Assembly: GCF_900460215.1 (NCBI RefSeq)
Contig: NZ_UHIA01000004.1
Span: forward strand, 938,001 to 1,002,000
From: Suttonella indologenes
GTDB lineage: Bacteria > Pseudomonadota > Gammaproteobacteria > Cardiobacteriales > Cardiobacteriaceae
Direction of reading: 5' to 3'
DNA: 64,000 nt
The notes under the pieces are model-generated. The model did not search any database and was not told the DNA's origin. It saw only the letters and a program-made list of their open reading frames with translations. A program made the translations under genes and the position numbers. Shown here piece after piece: positions 43,862-51,909 of the stretch (positions are counted from its first letter, which is position 1; every line of letters begins with the position of its first letter).

Positions 43862-45943
43862 GTGAAAACTACTGCCACATTCACATACGGACAGCACCAA
43901 GTTGTTCTGGAAACAGGCGAAATCGCCCGTCAAGCCGACAGTGCCGTGCTGGTAAATATGGAAGGCACAACGGTTTTGGTTACCGTTGTGGCGAAACAAA
44001 GCGTAGCCGATGGGCAGGATTTTTTTCCGCTGACCGTTGACTATCAGGAAAAAGCCTATGCCGCAGGAAAAATCCCGGGCGGCTTTTTGAAACGCGAAGG
44101 TCGTCCAAGCGATGAAGAAACTCTGATTTCCCGCTTGATTGACCGTCCGATTCGTCCTTTATTCCCTGAAGGATTTTTCAACGAAATTCAAGTTATTGCG
44201 ACCGTTATTTCTTTTAATCCGGAAATCAATCCGGATATTGCGGCAATGATTGGTGCTTCAGCAGCATTAAAACTTTCCGGTGTTCCTTTCCAAGGACCGA
44301 TTGGCGCAGCGCGTGTAGGTTATATTAACGGACAATATGTGCTTAATCCCTCGCGTAAACAACTCAAACAATCGCAATTGGATTTGGTGGTGGCAGGTAC
44401 ATCCAGCGCGGTATTGATGGTGGAATCCGAAGCTGATCAATTATCTGAAGAAATTATGCTAGGTGCGGTCATGTACGGTCATGAACAACAGCAGATTGTC
44501 ATTGACGAAATTAATGCCTTGGCTGAGAAAGTAGGAAAACCGGCTTGGAATTGGCAGACGCCACCGCGTGATGAAGTATTAGATAGCACTATCAAAACAC
44601 AATTTGCGGCACAATTGACTGCCGCCTATCAAGTAGCGGACAAACAAGCCCGTCAAGCAGCTGTAGCAGAAGTGCATGCTGCCGCGCAAGCCGCCTTAGT
44701 TACTGAAGACGGCAAATGGGATGAAAAAACCGTTAGCAATTATGTACATGAATTGGAATATCGCACCGTGCGCGATCGTATTCTTGCTAATGAACCGCGT
44801 ATTGACGGACGTGATACGAAAACCGTACGTCCGATTACTGTCCGCACAGGTGTTTTACCGCGCACGCATGGTTCTGCCTTATTTACGCGGGGCGAAACAC
44901 AAGCCTTAGTCGTGGCAACGCTTGGTACAGGACGCGATGCGCAATTGCTTGATACCTTGGCTGGCGAAATCAAAGATAATTTCATGCTGCATTACAACTT
45001 CCCACCTTTCTCTGTAGGAGAAGTCGGACGTGTAGGTTCGCCGAAACGCCGTGAAATCGGTCATGGACGTTTAGCTCGCCGCGGTGTTGCAGCAGTCATA
45101 CCGAATGAACAAGAATTTCCTTATGTACTGCGCGTAGTTTCCGAAATTACAGAATCCAACGGTTCTAGCTCAATGGCATCAGTCTGCGGCACAAGTCTTG
45201 CCTTAATGGATGCCGGCGTGCCGACAAAAGCACCGGTAGCAGGTATTGCTATGGGCTTAATCAAAGAAGGCGAACATTTTACCGTTTTAACCGACATTTT
45301 AGGCGATGAAGACCATCTAGGCGATATGGATTTCAAAGTAGCCGGTTCTGCAAAAGGTGTTACTGCATTGCAGATGGATATTAAGATTGACGGCATTACC
45401 AAAGAAATTATGGAGCAAGCGCTTAAACAGGCACATGAAGGGCGTTTGCATATTTTAAATATCATGAATGAAGCGATTAGTCAGCCGCGTCAGCAATTAT
45501 CTGATTATGCGCCTCGTTTCTCAACTATGCGCGTCGATGTTGATAAGATTAAAGACGTGATTGGTAAAGGTGGAGCGACTATTCGTTCTATTACCGAACA
45601 AACAGGTACTACCATTGAAATTGAAGATGACGGTAGCATCAAAATCGCCGCAACGGATAAAACGGCAGCGGATGAAGCACGCCGCATGATTGAAGAAATT
45701 ACTGCCGAGCCGGAAGTAGGCAGAATTTATGAAGCTAAAGTCGTTAAATTAACCGATTTCGGCGCTTTTGTAAGTTATCTGCCCGGCAAAGAAGGTTTGG
45801 TGCATGTTTCTCAAATCGCTGCACATCGTGTTGAAAATGTTGCAGATGAATTGGCTGTTGGCGATGAAGTGAAAGTAAAATTACTGGAAATCGACAGACA
45901 AGGTAGAGTAAGATTATCTATTAAAGAAGCATTAAACAGTTAA
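43862..45943 (+). CDS. pnp: Polynucleotide phosphorylase
   Basis: A 693-residue phosphorolytic 3'-5' exoribonuclease and degradosome-type enzyme. Two RNase PH domains (the first includes FFPLTVDYQEKAYAAGKIPGGF, the second FTRGETQALVVATLGT and SNGSSSMASVCGTSLALMDAGVP) are followed by a KH domain (IKDVIGKGGATIRSITEQTG) and an S1 domain (GRIYEAKVVKLTDFGAFV, GLVHVSQI). It lacks the short C-terminal tail that binds RNase E in E. coli. The start is GTG 43862 with AAGG upstream; the frame has no better ATG at the conserved N-terminus. Confidence 0.97.
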   Translation: MKTTATFTYGQHQVVLETGEIARQADSAVLVNMEGTTVLVTVVAKQSVADGQDFFPLTVDYQEKAYAAGKIPGGFLKREGRPSDEETLISRLIDRPIRPLFPEGFFNEIQVIATVISFNPEINPDIAAMIGASAALKLSGVPFQGPIGAARVGYINGQYVLNPSRKQLKQSQLDLVVAGTSSAVLMVESEADQLSEEIMLGAVMYGHEQQQIVIDEINALAEKVGKPAWNWQTPPRDEVLDSTIKTQFAAQLTAAYQVADKQARQAAVAEVHAAAQAALVTEDGKWDEKTVSNYVHELEYRTVRDRILANEPRIDGRDTKTVRPITVRTGVLPRTHGSALFTRGETQALVVATLGTGRDAQLLDTLAGEIKDNFMLHYNFPPFSVGEVGRVGSPKRREIGHGRLARRGVAAVIPNEQEFPYVLRVVSEITESNGSSSMASVCGTSLALMDAGVPTKAPVAGIAMGLIKEGEHFTVLTDILGDEDHLGDMDFKVAGSAKGVTALQMDIKIDGITKEIMEQALKQAHEGRLHILNIMNEAISQPRQQLSDYAPRFSTMRVDVDKIKDVIGKGGATIRSITEQTGTTIEIEDDGSIKIAATDKTAADEARRMIEEITAEPEVGRIYEAKVVKLTDFGAFVSYLPGKEGLVHVSQIAAHRVENVADELAVGDEVKVKLLEIDRQGRVRLSIKEALNS

Positions 45944-45952
45944 ACTAAAAAC

Positions 45953-46043
45953 GGAGAGATGGCAGAGTGGTCGAATGCGCACGCCTGGAAAGTGTGTATA
46001 CGTTAATAGCGTATCGGGGGTTCGAATCCCCCTCTCTCCGCCA
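45953..46043 (+). tRNA. tRNA-Ser (anticodon GGA)
   Basis: A 91-base class II tRNA with encoded CCA. The acceptor GGAGAGA pairs with TCTCTCC, and the anticodon loop is CTGGAAA. The long variable arm is GTATACG..CGTATCG-like, and the T arm is GGGGGTTCGAATCCCCC. It reads UCC/UCU serine codons. Its 3' end is the attachment site for the integrated island that follows. Confidence 0.97.
46029..46043. repeat. attL core (3' end of tRNA-Ser)
   Basis: CCCCTCTCTCCGCCA is repeated exactly at 50217-50231, defining a 4.19-kb integrated segment (46044-50231). Confidence 0.8.
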
Positions 46044-46051
46044 ACCTATTG

Positions 46052-46079
46052 AAACCGCTTAGTTTTAAGCGGTTTTTTT
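46052..46079 (+). terminator. Terminator after tRNA-Ser
   Basis: AAACCGCTTA (46052-46061) pairs with TAAGCGGTTT (46066-46075) followed by a T run. It is inside the integrated element, so it replaces the native tRNA terminator, possibly the one now at 50244. Confidence 0.85.
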
Positions 46080-46146
46080 ACGTCTGAACAAGTCTAAAGT
46101 TTAGAATAAAAGAATACAAAATCAAATTCTTGCTAAAATTTAATTG

Positions 46147-46173
46147 TCTTAAGTTATCTTAAGCAATCTTAAG
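46147..46173. repeat. Three helically phased TCTTAAG repeats in the left arm
   Basis: TCTTAAG at 46147, 46157 and 46167, exactly ten bases apart, about 90 bp before the integrase gene. This suggests a cooperative binding site for integrase, excisionase or a repressor. Confidence 0.6.
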
Positions 46174-46199
46174 AAAAACAAAGCAAGCAAAGGTATTGT

Positions 46200-46221
46200 G
46201 GGGGTAATTGAGGGGGTAAAA
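46200..46221. repeat. Paired GGGGGTAA arm-type motif, left end
   Basis: GGGGGTAA at 46200-46207 and GGGGGTAAAA at 46212-46221. The same pair with the same 12-base pitch minus one recurs at 50135-50155 beside attR. Confidence 0.6.
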
Positions 46222-46260
46222 TTTCTAGCGTAAATTCCGCAGAAAATGCAGGAATGAACG

Positions 46261-46845
46261 ATGAGATTAACCGATAAAGCCATTAAACATGCCGACACCG
46301 CAGGCAAAAAGCGTTTGAAACTCTTTGACGGCGGCGGTCTGCATCTGATGATTACGGAAACAGGCGGCAAATACTGGCGCTTTCGCTACCGTTATCAAGG
46401 CAAAGATTGCACCCTGTCATTAGGCTGTTATCCGCATATCAGCTTAAAACAGGCGAGACAGCTGCACCGTGATGTGCAAACCCTGCTGCATCAGGGCATA
46501 GACCCGCATCAACAAAAAATGCAGCAAAAGCGGCAACAGCAAGACAGCATACGCCAAGCGCAGAGCTTCGAGCATATCGCATGCCAATGGTATGAGCGCA
46601 GAAAGCCAAGCTATAGCAATGCCAAAGCAGCCCAACAAGTCATAAACACTTTGAAGCAATACGTCTTTCCTGTGATTGGCAAACAGCCCATTAATACGAT
46701 TAGCGTCGCCGACATCATGCGCATCATTGACCCTATATTCCGCATAAATGTTCCAGCAATGGTGCGTAGCGGTGGGAAGCCGAAAGGCTTGCTGGTTCCT
46801 TATTTGCCAGTCTGTCAACCCGCCGTTTACGCATCGCCAAATTGA
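46261..46845 (+). pseudogene. Truncated P4-type tyrosine integrase
   Basis: 194 codons. The N-terminal DUF4102-type arm-binding domain (MRLTDKAIKHADTAGKK, LHLMITETGGKYWRFRYRY, SLGCYPHISLKQAR) and the following core-binding domain (SFEHIACQWYERRKPSYS) are intact to about residue 163 (IMRIIDPIF). After that the protein switches to an unrelated tail (KGLLVPYLPVCQPAVYASPN). The whole catalytic domain with the R-H-R-Y residues is missing, so it cannot recombine DNA by itself. The position just after a tRNA is normal for this family. The tail resembles small phage Ash/Icd-like proteins, suggesting a deletion that fused two genes. Confidence 0.85.
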
Positions 46846-46890
46846 CAGTTGGCGATATTTGACAAATTCAAATAAGGAATATTTATAGAA

Positions 46891-47064
46891 ATGCTGATTC
46901 AATTCCCCTATAAGGATGCTAAAGAGAATGCTTTAGAAGCCTTATCTCATTTAATTTCGGTTTTAGACCATATCGAATTAAATTCTTCGGTTGATACACA
47001 TATGCTAAGTCTAGCGCAGAGTCTTACCCAAAGCGCTATTCAAGCATTGGAGGCTCAATCATGA
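46891..47064 (+). CDS. Small island protein, unknown (57 aa)
   Basis: Starts MLIQFPYKDAKENALEAL and ends IQALEAQS. It is mostly helical and acidic, and no family is recognised. Its stop overlaps the ATG of the next small gene (ATGA), and the chain of ATGA overlaps into the vapE gene supports real translation. The frame is intact. Confidence 0.55.
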   Translation: MLIQFPYKDAKENALEALSHLISVLDHIELNSSVDTHMLSLAQSLTQSAIQALEAQS

Positions 47065-47258
47065 ATTCATTTGCCCCCACAGCGCTTGCAGATTATCTTC
47101 CTCTTGTCCGTGATTGCCATGTAAGCCTAGAACTTAGCCAAAGCGAATGTGCAGCGATTTTGCAGGCATACGATTATGGCATTGCTCATATAAGCCCTGA
47201 TGCACGTGCCTTGCTAGATAAGCTCATCAATCAGCAAAGGGATAAGGTGTATCTATGA
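47061..47258 (+). CDS. Small island protein, unknown (65 aa)
   Basis: A 65-residue protein (MNSFAPTALADYLPLV start, QRDKVYL end). It overlaps its neighbours by four bases on each side, so it lies in a tight operon with the 57-residue gene and vapE. No domain is recognised. Small genes in this place are common before phage-satellite primases and may regulate replication. Confidence 0.6.
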   Translation: MNSFAPTALADYLPLVRDCHVSLELSQSECAAILQAYDYGIAHISPDARALLDKLINQQRDKVYL

Positions 47259-48579
47259 AAACCGAGACCATAGCACCGCAAAATGCGGCATTTCCTGCCA
47301 TTGACTTTGTGCTTGAGAATAATCGCATCGCCAGAGATTACCGCAATGTGATTGCCTTCTTTGAACAAGACGAGCGCTTAATCGGCAGCATTGCCTTCAA
47401 CACGTTAAAAAATTATGTGGTTTTCCTGCGCGATATGCCTTGGCGAGCCTGCCAAAATCCTCAAGACGGCACGGAATGGAAAGATAGCGATACCTTGGAA
47501 TGCCTGCGCTATATCGGCGACCAATACGGCGTTATCTTTGCCACTGAGACTATCGACCAAGCGATTATGATGCTGTCGAGGGAGCGCCTGTTTTGCCCGA
47601 TACAGCAATATGTCAACCGCCTACGATGGGACGGCATACCGCGCATAGCCACCGCTTTTCATGACCATCTGGGGGCAGAGCTTAATGCCTATACCATGGG
47701 CGTATCTGCGCTGTTTTTCAGAGCGATTGCCGCGCGCATTTATCAAGCCGGCGTGAAGTTTGACTATGTGATTGTCTTGCAGGGCGGGCAAGGCATCGGC
47801 AAAAGCAGTTTTCTGCGTATTCTTGGCGGCGAATGGTATTCGGACGCTATCCGTAAATTTGAGGGCAAAGAAGCGATTGAGGCTTTGCAAGGCGTACTCA
47901 TCGGGGAAATCCCCGAATTACAGGGCTTCAGCAAGACCGAAGTAGAGGAAATCAAGGCTTTCATCACGCGCACGGAAGACCGCGCGAGAATGGCATATAT
48001 GGACGGCGAATAGAGAGCTTTCCAAGACGCACCGTCTTTGTCGGCACCACCAATGCCGATGACTATTTGCGCGATGCCACCGGCAATAGGCGCTTCTTTC
48101 CGATTATCTGCAATAAAAAGCTAGATTTTGCAGCCCTGTCGGCAATGCGCGGGCAATTGCTTGCCGAAGCGGTAGCACGCTATCAGGCAGACCCTGACAG
48201 CCCTTTAATCCTGCAAGGCAAAGAAGCCCTAGCACAGGCGGAAATCGCCCAAAGCAAAGCCAGTTACAGCGACCCTTGGGAAGCCGTCATTTTGCCTTGG
48301 CTAGACGAGAAAATCCGCGATGACCATTGGGAATGCGAAGCAGGCAGCACCCCCATAAGAGACCCTCAATATTGCCAATGGCTAGAACGCGACCGCGTGG
48401 CAAGTTTAGAAATTTGGGCAGAATGCCTTCAACTGCCCATTGACAAGATGAACTGCAATAACAGCAAACGCATCGCCAACATCATGCGTAAAGCAGGATG
48501 GGAGCAAGGCAATTATCGCTACGGCAAACGCTATGGCGCAGCAAGAGGCTACAAGCGGCAAAGTTCGGCGGAGAATTGA
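47255..48579 (+). pseudogene. VapE-type primase-associated helicase, frameshifted
   Basis: The first frame (47255-48013) codes 252 residues ending MAYMDGE-stop. Reading continues in another frame with RAFPRRTVFVGTTNADDYLRD and runs to 48579, so a one-base-type indel near 48010-48018 breaks the gene. Together they match the virulence-associated E family: Walker A GGQGIGKSSF (first part), GEIPELQGFSKTEVEEIKAFITR (Walker B/sensor region) and the VFVGTTN motif and DATGNRRFFPI (second part). In phage satellites such proteins drive replication with a primase. The break should abolish the ATPase unless it is a sequencing error or recoded. Confidence 0.85.
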
Positions 48580-48652
48580 TGCGCTTGAAATTGACAGCCC
48601 CTAAAAAAAGTCATAAGGATAGCCAAGTCCTATTTTCTGGCAAAGTCTTTCA

Positions 48653-48939
48653 TTTCTAGTGTTGCATATGTTGCAGGTATTGAAATTAAAGAAGAAAAAA
48701 AGTCAAAAGTGCAACGCTTGCAACACTAGAAAATCTTCCGCCAAACTTTAGACTAAAAACGCTACACTTGCAACGGAAGTGCTACACTATCATGTAGCAC
48801 TTTTTCTATATTTTAATCAACTAGTTACCCCTGTTGAAACGGTGCAACACTTTTTTCTTTTCTTTAGAGGGGGGGTAAAATAGGGAATTACTGATTTTAT
48901 TAGCTTTTATTATTTTTTCAAAAAAGGTCAAGTGTTGCG
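48653..48939. repeat. Cluster of TGCAACAC/GTGTTGCA motifs
   Basis: A perfect 14-bp inverted repeat, TTTCTAGTGTTGCA (48653-48666) with TGCAACACTAGAAA (48719-48732). Related TTGCA-type words occur at 48671, 48710, 48768, 48843 and 48932. They lie in a gene-free 520-bp stretch directly after the vapE helicase gene and may be the element's replication origin or a regulator operator. Confidence 0.5.
48777..48805 (+). terminator. Terminator in the island
   Basis: AAGTGCTACA (48777-48786) pairs with TGTAGCACTT (48793-48802), followed by T5. Downstream of vapE. Confidence 0.75.
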
Positions 48940-49064
48940 ACACAAGCAGAAAATTAGGCAAATTTTACCCCCGCTTTTTACCCCCTGACGAAGCCCAAAC
49001 AGGTAAGCAAACACCATGGCGAAAGCCAATCAATCATGACTTATACAAATTCATTTCAATTAAC

Positions 49065-49093
49065 TTGTCTTACTGTCTTTGAGTGGATACAAT
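49065..49093 (+). promoter_or_regulatory. Promoter of the RelE-like toxin/antitoxin pair
   Basis: TTGTCT (49065-49070), 17-base spacer, TACAAT (49088-49093). The predicted start of transcription falls on or next to the toxin ATG at 49100, and no Shine-Dalgarno precedes that ATG. Confidence 0.65.
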
Positions 49094-49099
49094 TAAGTT

Positions 49100-49405
49100 A
49101 TGAAATACGTTGTTACCCATACCGGCATATTCAAAAAATGGCTAAATAAGCTGCCTGACATGATTACAAGAAAACGCATTACAGCTCGCTTGCGACGCAT
49201 TGAGGAAAGCGGACATTTTGGCGATAGTAAAGCCCTAGGCGGTGGGCTTTACGAAATAAGAGAACATCACGGCGCAGGTTATCGCATCTATTATTGCCAC
49301 AAAGGACAAACCGTTATCATCTTGCTTATTGGCGGCGATAAAAGCAGCCAACAACAAGACATAGAGAAAGCTCGCGTACTAATGACCATAGAGGGGAAAG
49401 CATGA
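49100..49405 (+). CDS. RelE/HigB-like addiction-module toxin (COG3657 type)
   Basis: A 101-residue basic protein of the RelE/ParE superfamily. These toxins usually cut mRNA on the ribosome. The pattern FKKWLNKLPDMITRKRITARLRRIEESGHFGDSKALGGGLYEIREHHGAGYRIYY is typical of the killer-protein subfamily that precedes a COG3636 antitoxin. The predicted promoter leaves almost no leader, so the message may be leaderless. It overlaps the antitoxin start by four bases. Both genes are intact, in contrast to the damaged genes around them. Confidence 0.88.
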   Translation: MKYVVTHTGIFKKWLNKLPDMITRKRITARLRRIEESGHFGDSKALGGGLYEIREHHGAGYRIYYCHKGQTVIILLIGGDKSSQQQDIEKARVLMTIEGKA

Positions 49406-49734
49406 CAGAAGAACAAATGGAACGCCTTGCTGCTGTAGGCTTGACAGCAGAGGATGCAGAAATTACACCATTCAACATACAAGACTACCTACAAACGGAA
49501 GAAGACCAGCTTTGCTATCTGCAAGCCGCCCTAGAAGAAGACGATAATGCCTTTTTACAAACTGCCTTAGGGGATATTGCCAAAGCCCGCGGCATGACAG
49601 ATATAGCCGAAATAACAGGCATGAGCCGCACTAGCCTTTACAAAGCACTATCAGAAAATGCACATCCACGCTTTAGCACTATTCGAAAAATCATAGACGC
49701 CCTAGGTTATCAAATTACCCTAACGCATAAATAA
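49402..49734 (+). CDS. COG3636-type helix-turn-helix antitoxin
   Basis: A 110-residue antitoxin. A leading acidic part (FNIQDYLQTEEDQLCYLQAALEEDD) should bind the toxin. A C-terminal Xre-like helix-turn-helix (MTDIAEITGMSRTSLYKALSENAHPRFSTIRKIIDALG) should bind the operon promoter and give autoregulation. Order toxin-then-antitoxin with ATGA coupling is characteristic of this HigBA-like subfamily. Confidence 0.88.
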   Translation: MTEEQMERLAAVGLTAEDAEITPFNIQDYLQTEEDQLCYLQAALEEDDNAFLQTALGDIAKARGMTDIAEITGMSRTSLYKALSENAHPRFSTIRKIIDALGYQITLTHK

Positions 49735-49738
49735 CAGC

Positions 49739-49792
49739 TGCTTGCCGAAGCGGTGACACGCTACAGGCAGACCCTGACAGCCCTTTAATCCT
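49739..49792 (+). repeat. Diverged copy of a 50-bp piece of vapE
   Basis: Matches 48159-48212 inside the vapE pseudogene with a few substitutions and a one-base gap (shared GACCCTGACAGCCCTTTAAT). It lies right between the antitoxin and brnA, marking a past recombination joint. Confidence 0.8.
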
Positions 49793-49793
49793 A

Positions 49794-50088
49794 ATGACAA
49801 CTATCAAATATGATTTAAATAACCTGCCTGAATTGACGGAAGAAAGCATCAAACGCATTGCCGCTATTTCTGATGAAGCTATTGATTACAGCGACATTCC
49901 CCCTTTGGACGATAAATTTTTTGCCCAAGCGCTGAAGGGCGGTTTATATAAGCTCAAGCCTCAAAAAGAAAAATATATCCGTCAACATTGATAAAGATGT
50001 GCTGCTATGGCTCAAACAAAGCGGAAAAGGCTACCAAACGCGCATTAATGCCATTCTATGCAAAGCCATGCTTGATACCATGAAATAA
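49794..50088 (+). pseudogene. BrnA-type antitoxin, frameshifted
   Basis: The first frame codes 65 residues (MTTIKYDLNNLPELTEESI ... DYSDIPPLDDKFFAQAL). In the A-rich tract near 49966-49973 the frame shifts; the other frame continues ISVNIDKDVLLWLKQSGKGYQTRINAILCKAMLDTMK to TAA at 50086-50088. Both halves together are a BrnA antitoxin, with the ribbon-helix-helix DNA-binding part in the second half. No brnT toxin lies upstream; that place holds the antitoxin and the vapE fragment. So it is either an orphan remnant, or its short A-tract is a slippage site. Confidence 0.8.
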
Positions 50089-50134
50089 CAACCAATTTAG
50101 TACCAAAAAATGCTATGCTTAGCATAGAAAAACA

Positions 50135-50155
50135 GGGGGTAACGAGGGGGTAAAA
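50135..50155. repeat. Paired GGGGGTAA arm-type motif, right end
   Basis: GGGGGTAA (50135-50142) and GGGGGTAAAA (50146-50155), about 60 bp inside attR, mirroring the pair at 46200-46221 in the same orientation. Confidence 0.6.
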
Positions 50156-50216
50156 ACTCTTTCGAGCCTTTTTCTATATTGTTGTTATAAAGTGGTTTTT
50201 TGCGCAAGGAATATAT

Positions 50217-50231
50217 CCCCTCTCTCCGCCA
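50217..50231. repeat. attR core
   Basis: Exact second copy of the tRNA-Ser 3' end CCCCTCTCTCCGCCA. Confidence 0.8.
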
Positions 50232-50243
50232 TACCTTACCTCA

Positions 50244-50265
50244 AACGCCCTCAAGGCGTTTTTTT
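50244..50265 (+). terminator. Terminator just beyond attR
   Basis: AACGCC (50244-50249) pairs with GGCGTT (50255-50260), then a T run. Probably the original tRNA-Ser terminator, or that of an older element. Confidence 0.7.
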
Positions 50266-50436
50266 ATTGCCTATTTAATGTCTGATTTCATTGAATTTTT
50301 ACCTCATACACCCTCAAAGGGCATCAAGTGCAAGCAGCATCTTTTGTTGGTATCTTTTATCATAGTCTAAAAAAAATACCAACAAGGGCAGTAAAAAGCG
50401 CGTGGGATAAGGCTTTAGGTAGGTATCGAGTCTTAG

Positions 50437-51381
50437 AAAAAATACCAACAATACCGAAATACCAACGCCGCAGCCCATTTTTTACGCAAAGATGCCAACG
50501 GCGACTACTACCGCCTGATTCAATGGAAAGACCCGCACAGCCGCCAGCCCGTGCGCGGCGTTATCCCGATGGAAATCATCGGCAACCAATGGCAGCCCCT
50601 GCAAAAGCTGGGCATCGCCATCGCCGCCAATGCCGGCAAAGGCTATGGCATCTATGACCATCTGCACGGCTTTGACAACGGCGCGCTTCTATCCGAACAT
50701 TTGGAGCAAGCCGCCAACCGCTATTACGGCAGCGCGGGGCGGGCGTTTATCCAAGCTATACAGACAGACAGGGAAAACGCGATTAAACGCTTAAACAGCG
50801 AAATAAGCGCCTTTATGGCAACATTGCCGCAGAAAAGCGGGCAGGCGCGGCGCGTTGCAAAACGATTTGCCCTGATTGCCGCCGCCCTCAGCCTTGCCAA
50901 AGAATACGGCATCATTCCCCACAACCAAAGCAGCCTAGGTATCCGCCAATGCTTTGACGAATGGCACAGCCTCAACGGCGGCGGGAAATACGAAGACAGG
51001 CAAATCATCGAAACCGCCATCGACTGGCTGCAAACCAATGCCTACAGCCCGCGCCTTATCGAGTGGGGGCATACCATGACCGAGAGAGACCATGCAGGCT
51101 ACCGCCGCTATAGAAGCCCGCCCGACTTCCTAGGCAGAATACCGAAGGAAGACGACGATAAACCGCAGGAATTTTGGATAATCCCTGCCGTATTCCGCGC
51201 CGAAATCTGCAAAAGCTATGAAGAAAAGAAAGTCATTACCGTGCTGAAAGACGCACAATGGCTCAAAACCCAAGGCAAACATCACACCTGCAAGCGGGGG
51301 AATAATACCCGCTACTATGTACTGATTGGCATGCAGCCGCCAGAAACCCCAAGCCCTGAACCACCACCCGCCGACGAGTGA
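50437..51381 (+). pseudogene. DUF927-type phage/plasmid primase-helicase, 5'-truncated
   Basis: The frame is open from just after a TAG at 50434 and reads AHFLRKDANGDYYRLIQWKDPHSR..., with no proper start until GTG 50551 or ATG 50569, both inside conserved sequence. It then continues intact to TGA at 51379. The part present is the C-terminal half of a DUF927 protein (GKGYGIYDHLHGFDNGALLSEHLEQAANRYYGSAGRAFI...) followed by a winged-helix-like tail. The ATPase and primase N-terminal parts are missing. Short repeats ATACCAAC (50376, 50442, 50459) and an inverted copy (50346) lie at the truncation edge. It probably belonged to an older satellite or plasmid replicon. Confidence 0.75.
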
Positions 51382-51493
51382 AAAACAGCCGCCGCAGTGC
51401 GGCTTTTTCTTTGCCCGCACACCACAGAAAAGATTGCCGAAAGATTAAAACCAAGTCATCAAATAAAAAACACTACACGCACGCGTAAAACCA

Positions 51494-51733
51494 GTGGGAA
51501 TAGTGGGAATAGTGGGAATATTCATATACACATCTCATTCTATTAGGAAAAATATTCCCACTGTCATTCCCACTCGAAAAAATGAGTGGGAATATTTTTT
51601 GCATTCCCACACCCGAGTGGGAATATTCTCACTGCCGAAAGCCAAAAGTGGGAATATTTTTTCACGCTGAAACATGCAATTAAGCCAATATTCCCACTAT
51701 TCCCACTATTCCCACCATTCCCACCATTCCCAC
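51494..51733. repeat. Iteron array of GTGGGAATA nonamers (candidate replication origin)
   Basis: Fifteen copies of the nonamer within 240 bp. Direct copies start at 51494, 51503, 51512, 51586, 51617 and 51648. Inverted copies (TATTCCCAC, or CATTCCCAC with one change, and one TATTCTCAC) start at 51553, 51565, 51602, 51624, 51689, 51698, 51707, 51716 and 51725. Three head-to-tail direct copies bound the left edge and five inverted copies the right edge, around an AT-rich middle. Placed just after the primase remnant, this is the design of an initiator-bound origin such as P4 ori/crr. Confidence 0.85.
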
Positions 51734-51909
51734 TACTTTTTTGCATCTATACAGCATTTTTTTCGGCAGGCGGAAACATTAACAAAACGACGGCAGAAAT
51801 AAGCGGGAATTGCGGGCAATGACAAAAGACAACAAGCGGCATCCCTTGCCGGTTTATTGCCTTTTGTATCTTATAGCGATACAGTGTAGGCAGGCTGTAA
51901 AGGGTATGT

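Noticed and set aside
50328..50657. ORF of 109 codons on the plus strand
   Set aside because: Its second half is the wrong frame of the DUF927 remnant; the protein is Arg/Pro-rich shadow sequence.
51494..51733. CRISPR-like array
   Set aside because: The units are 9 bp, occur in both orientations and have no regular spacers, and no cas gene is nearby.
51564..51822. Overlapping ORFs on both strands inside the repeat array (51564-51746 minus, 51586-51822 plus)
   Set aside because: Their low-complexity protein sequence comes from the repeated nonamer; they have no ribosome site and resemble no protein.
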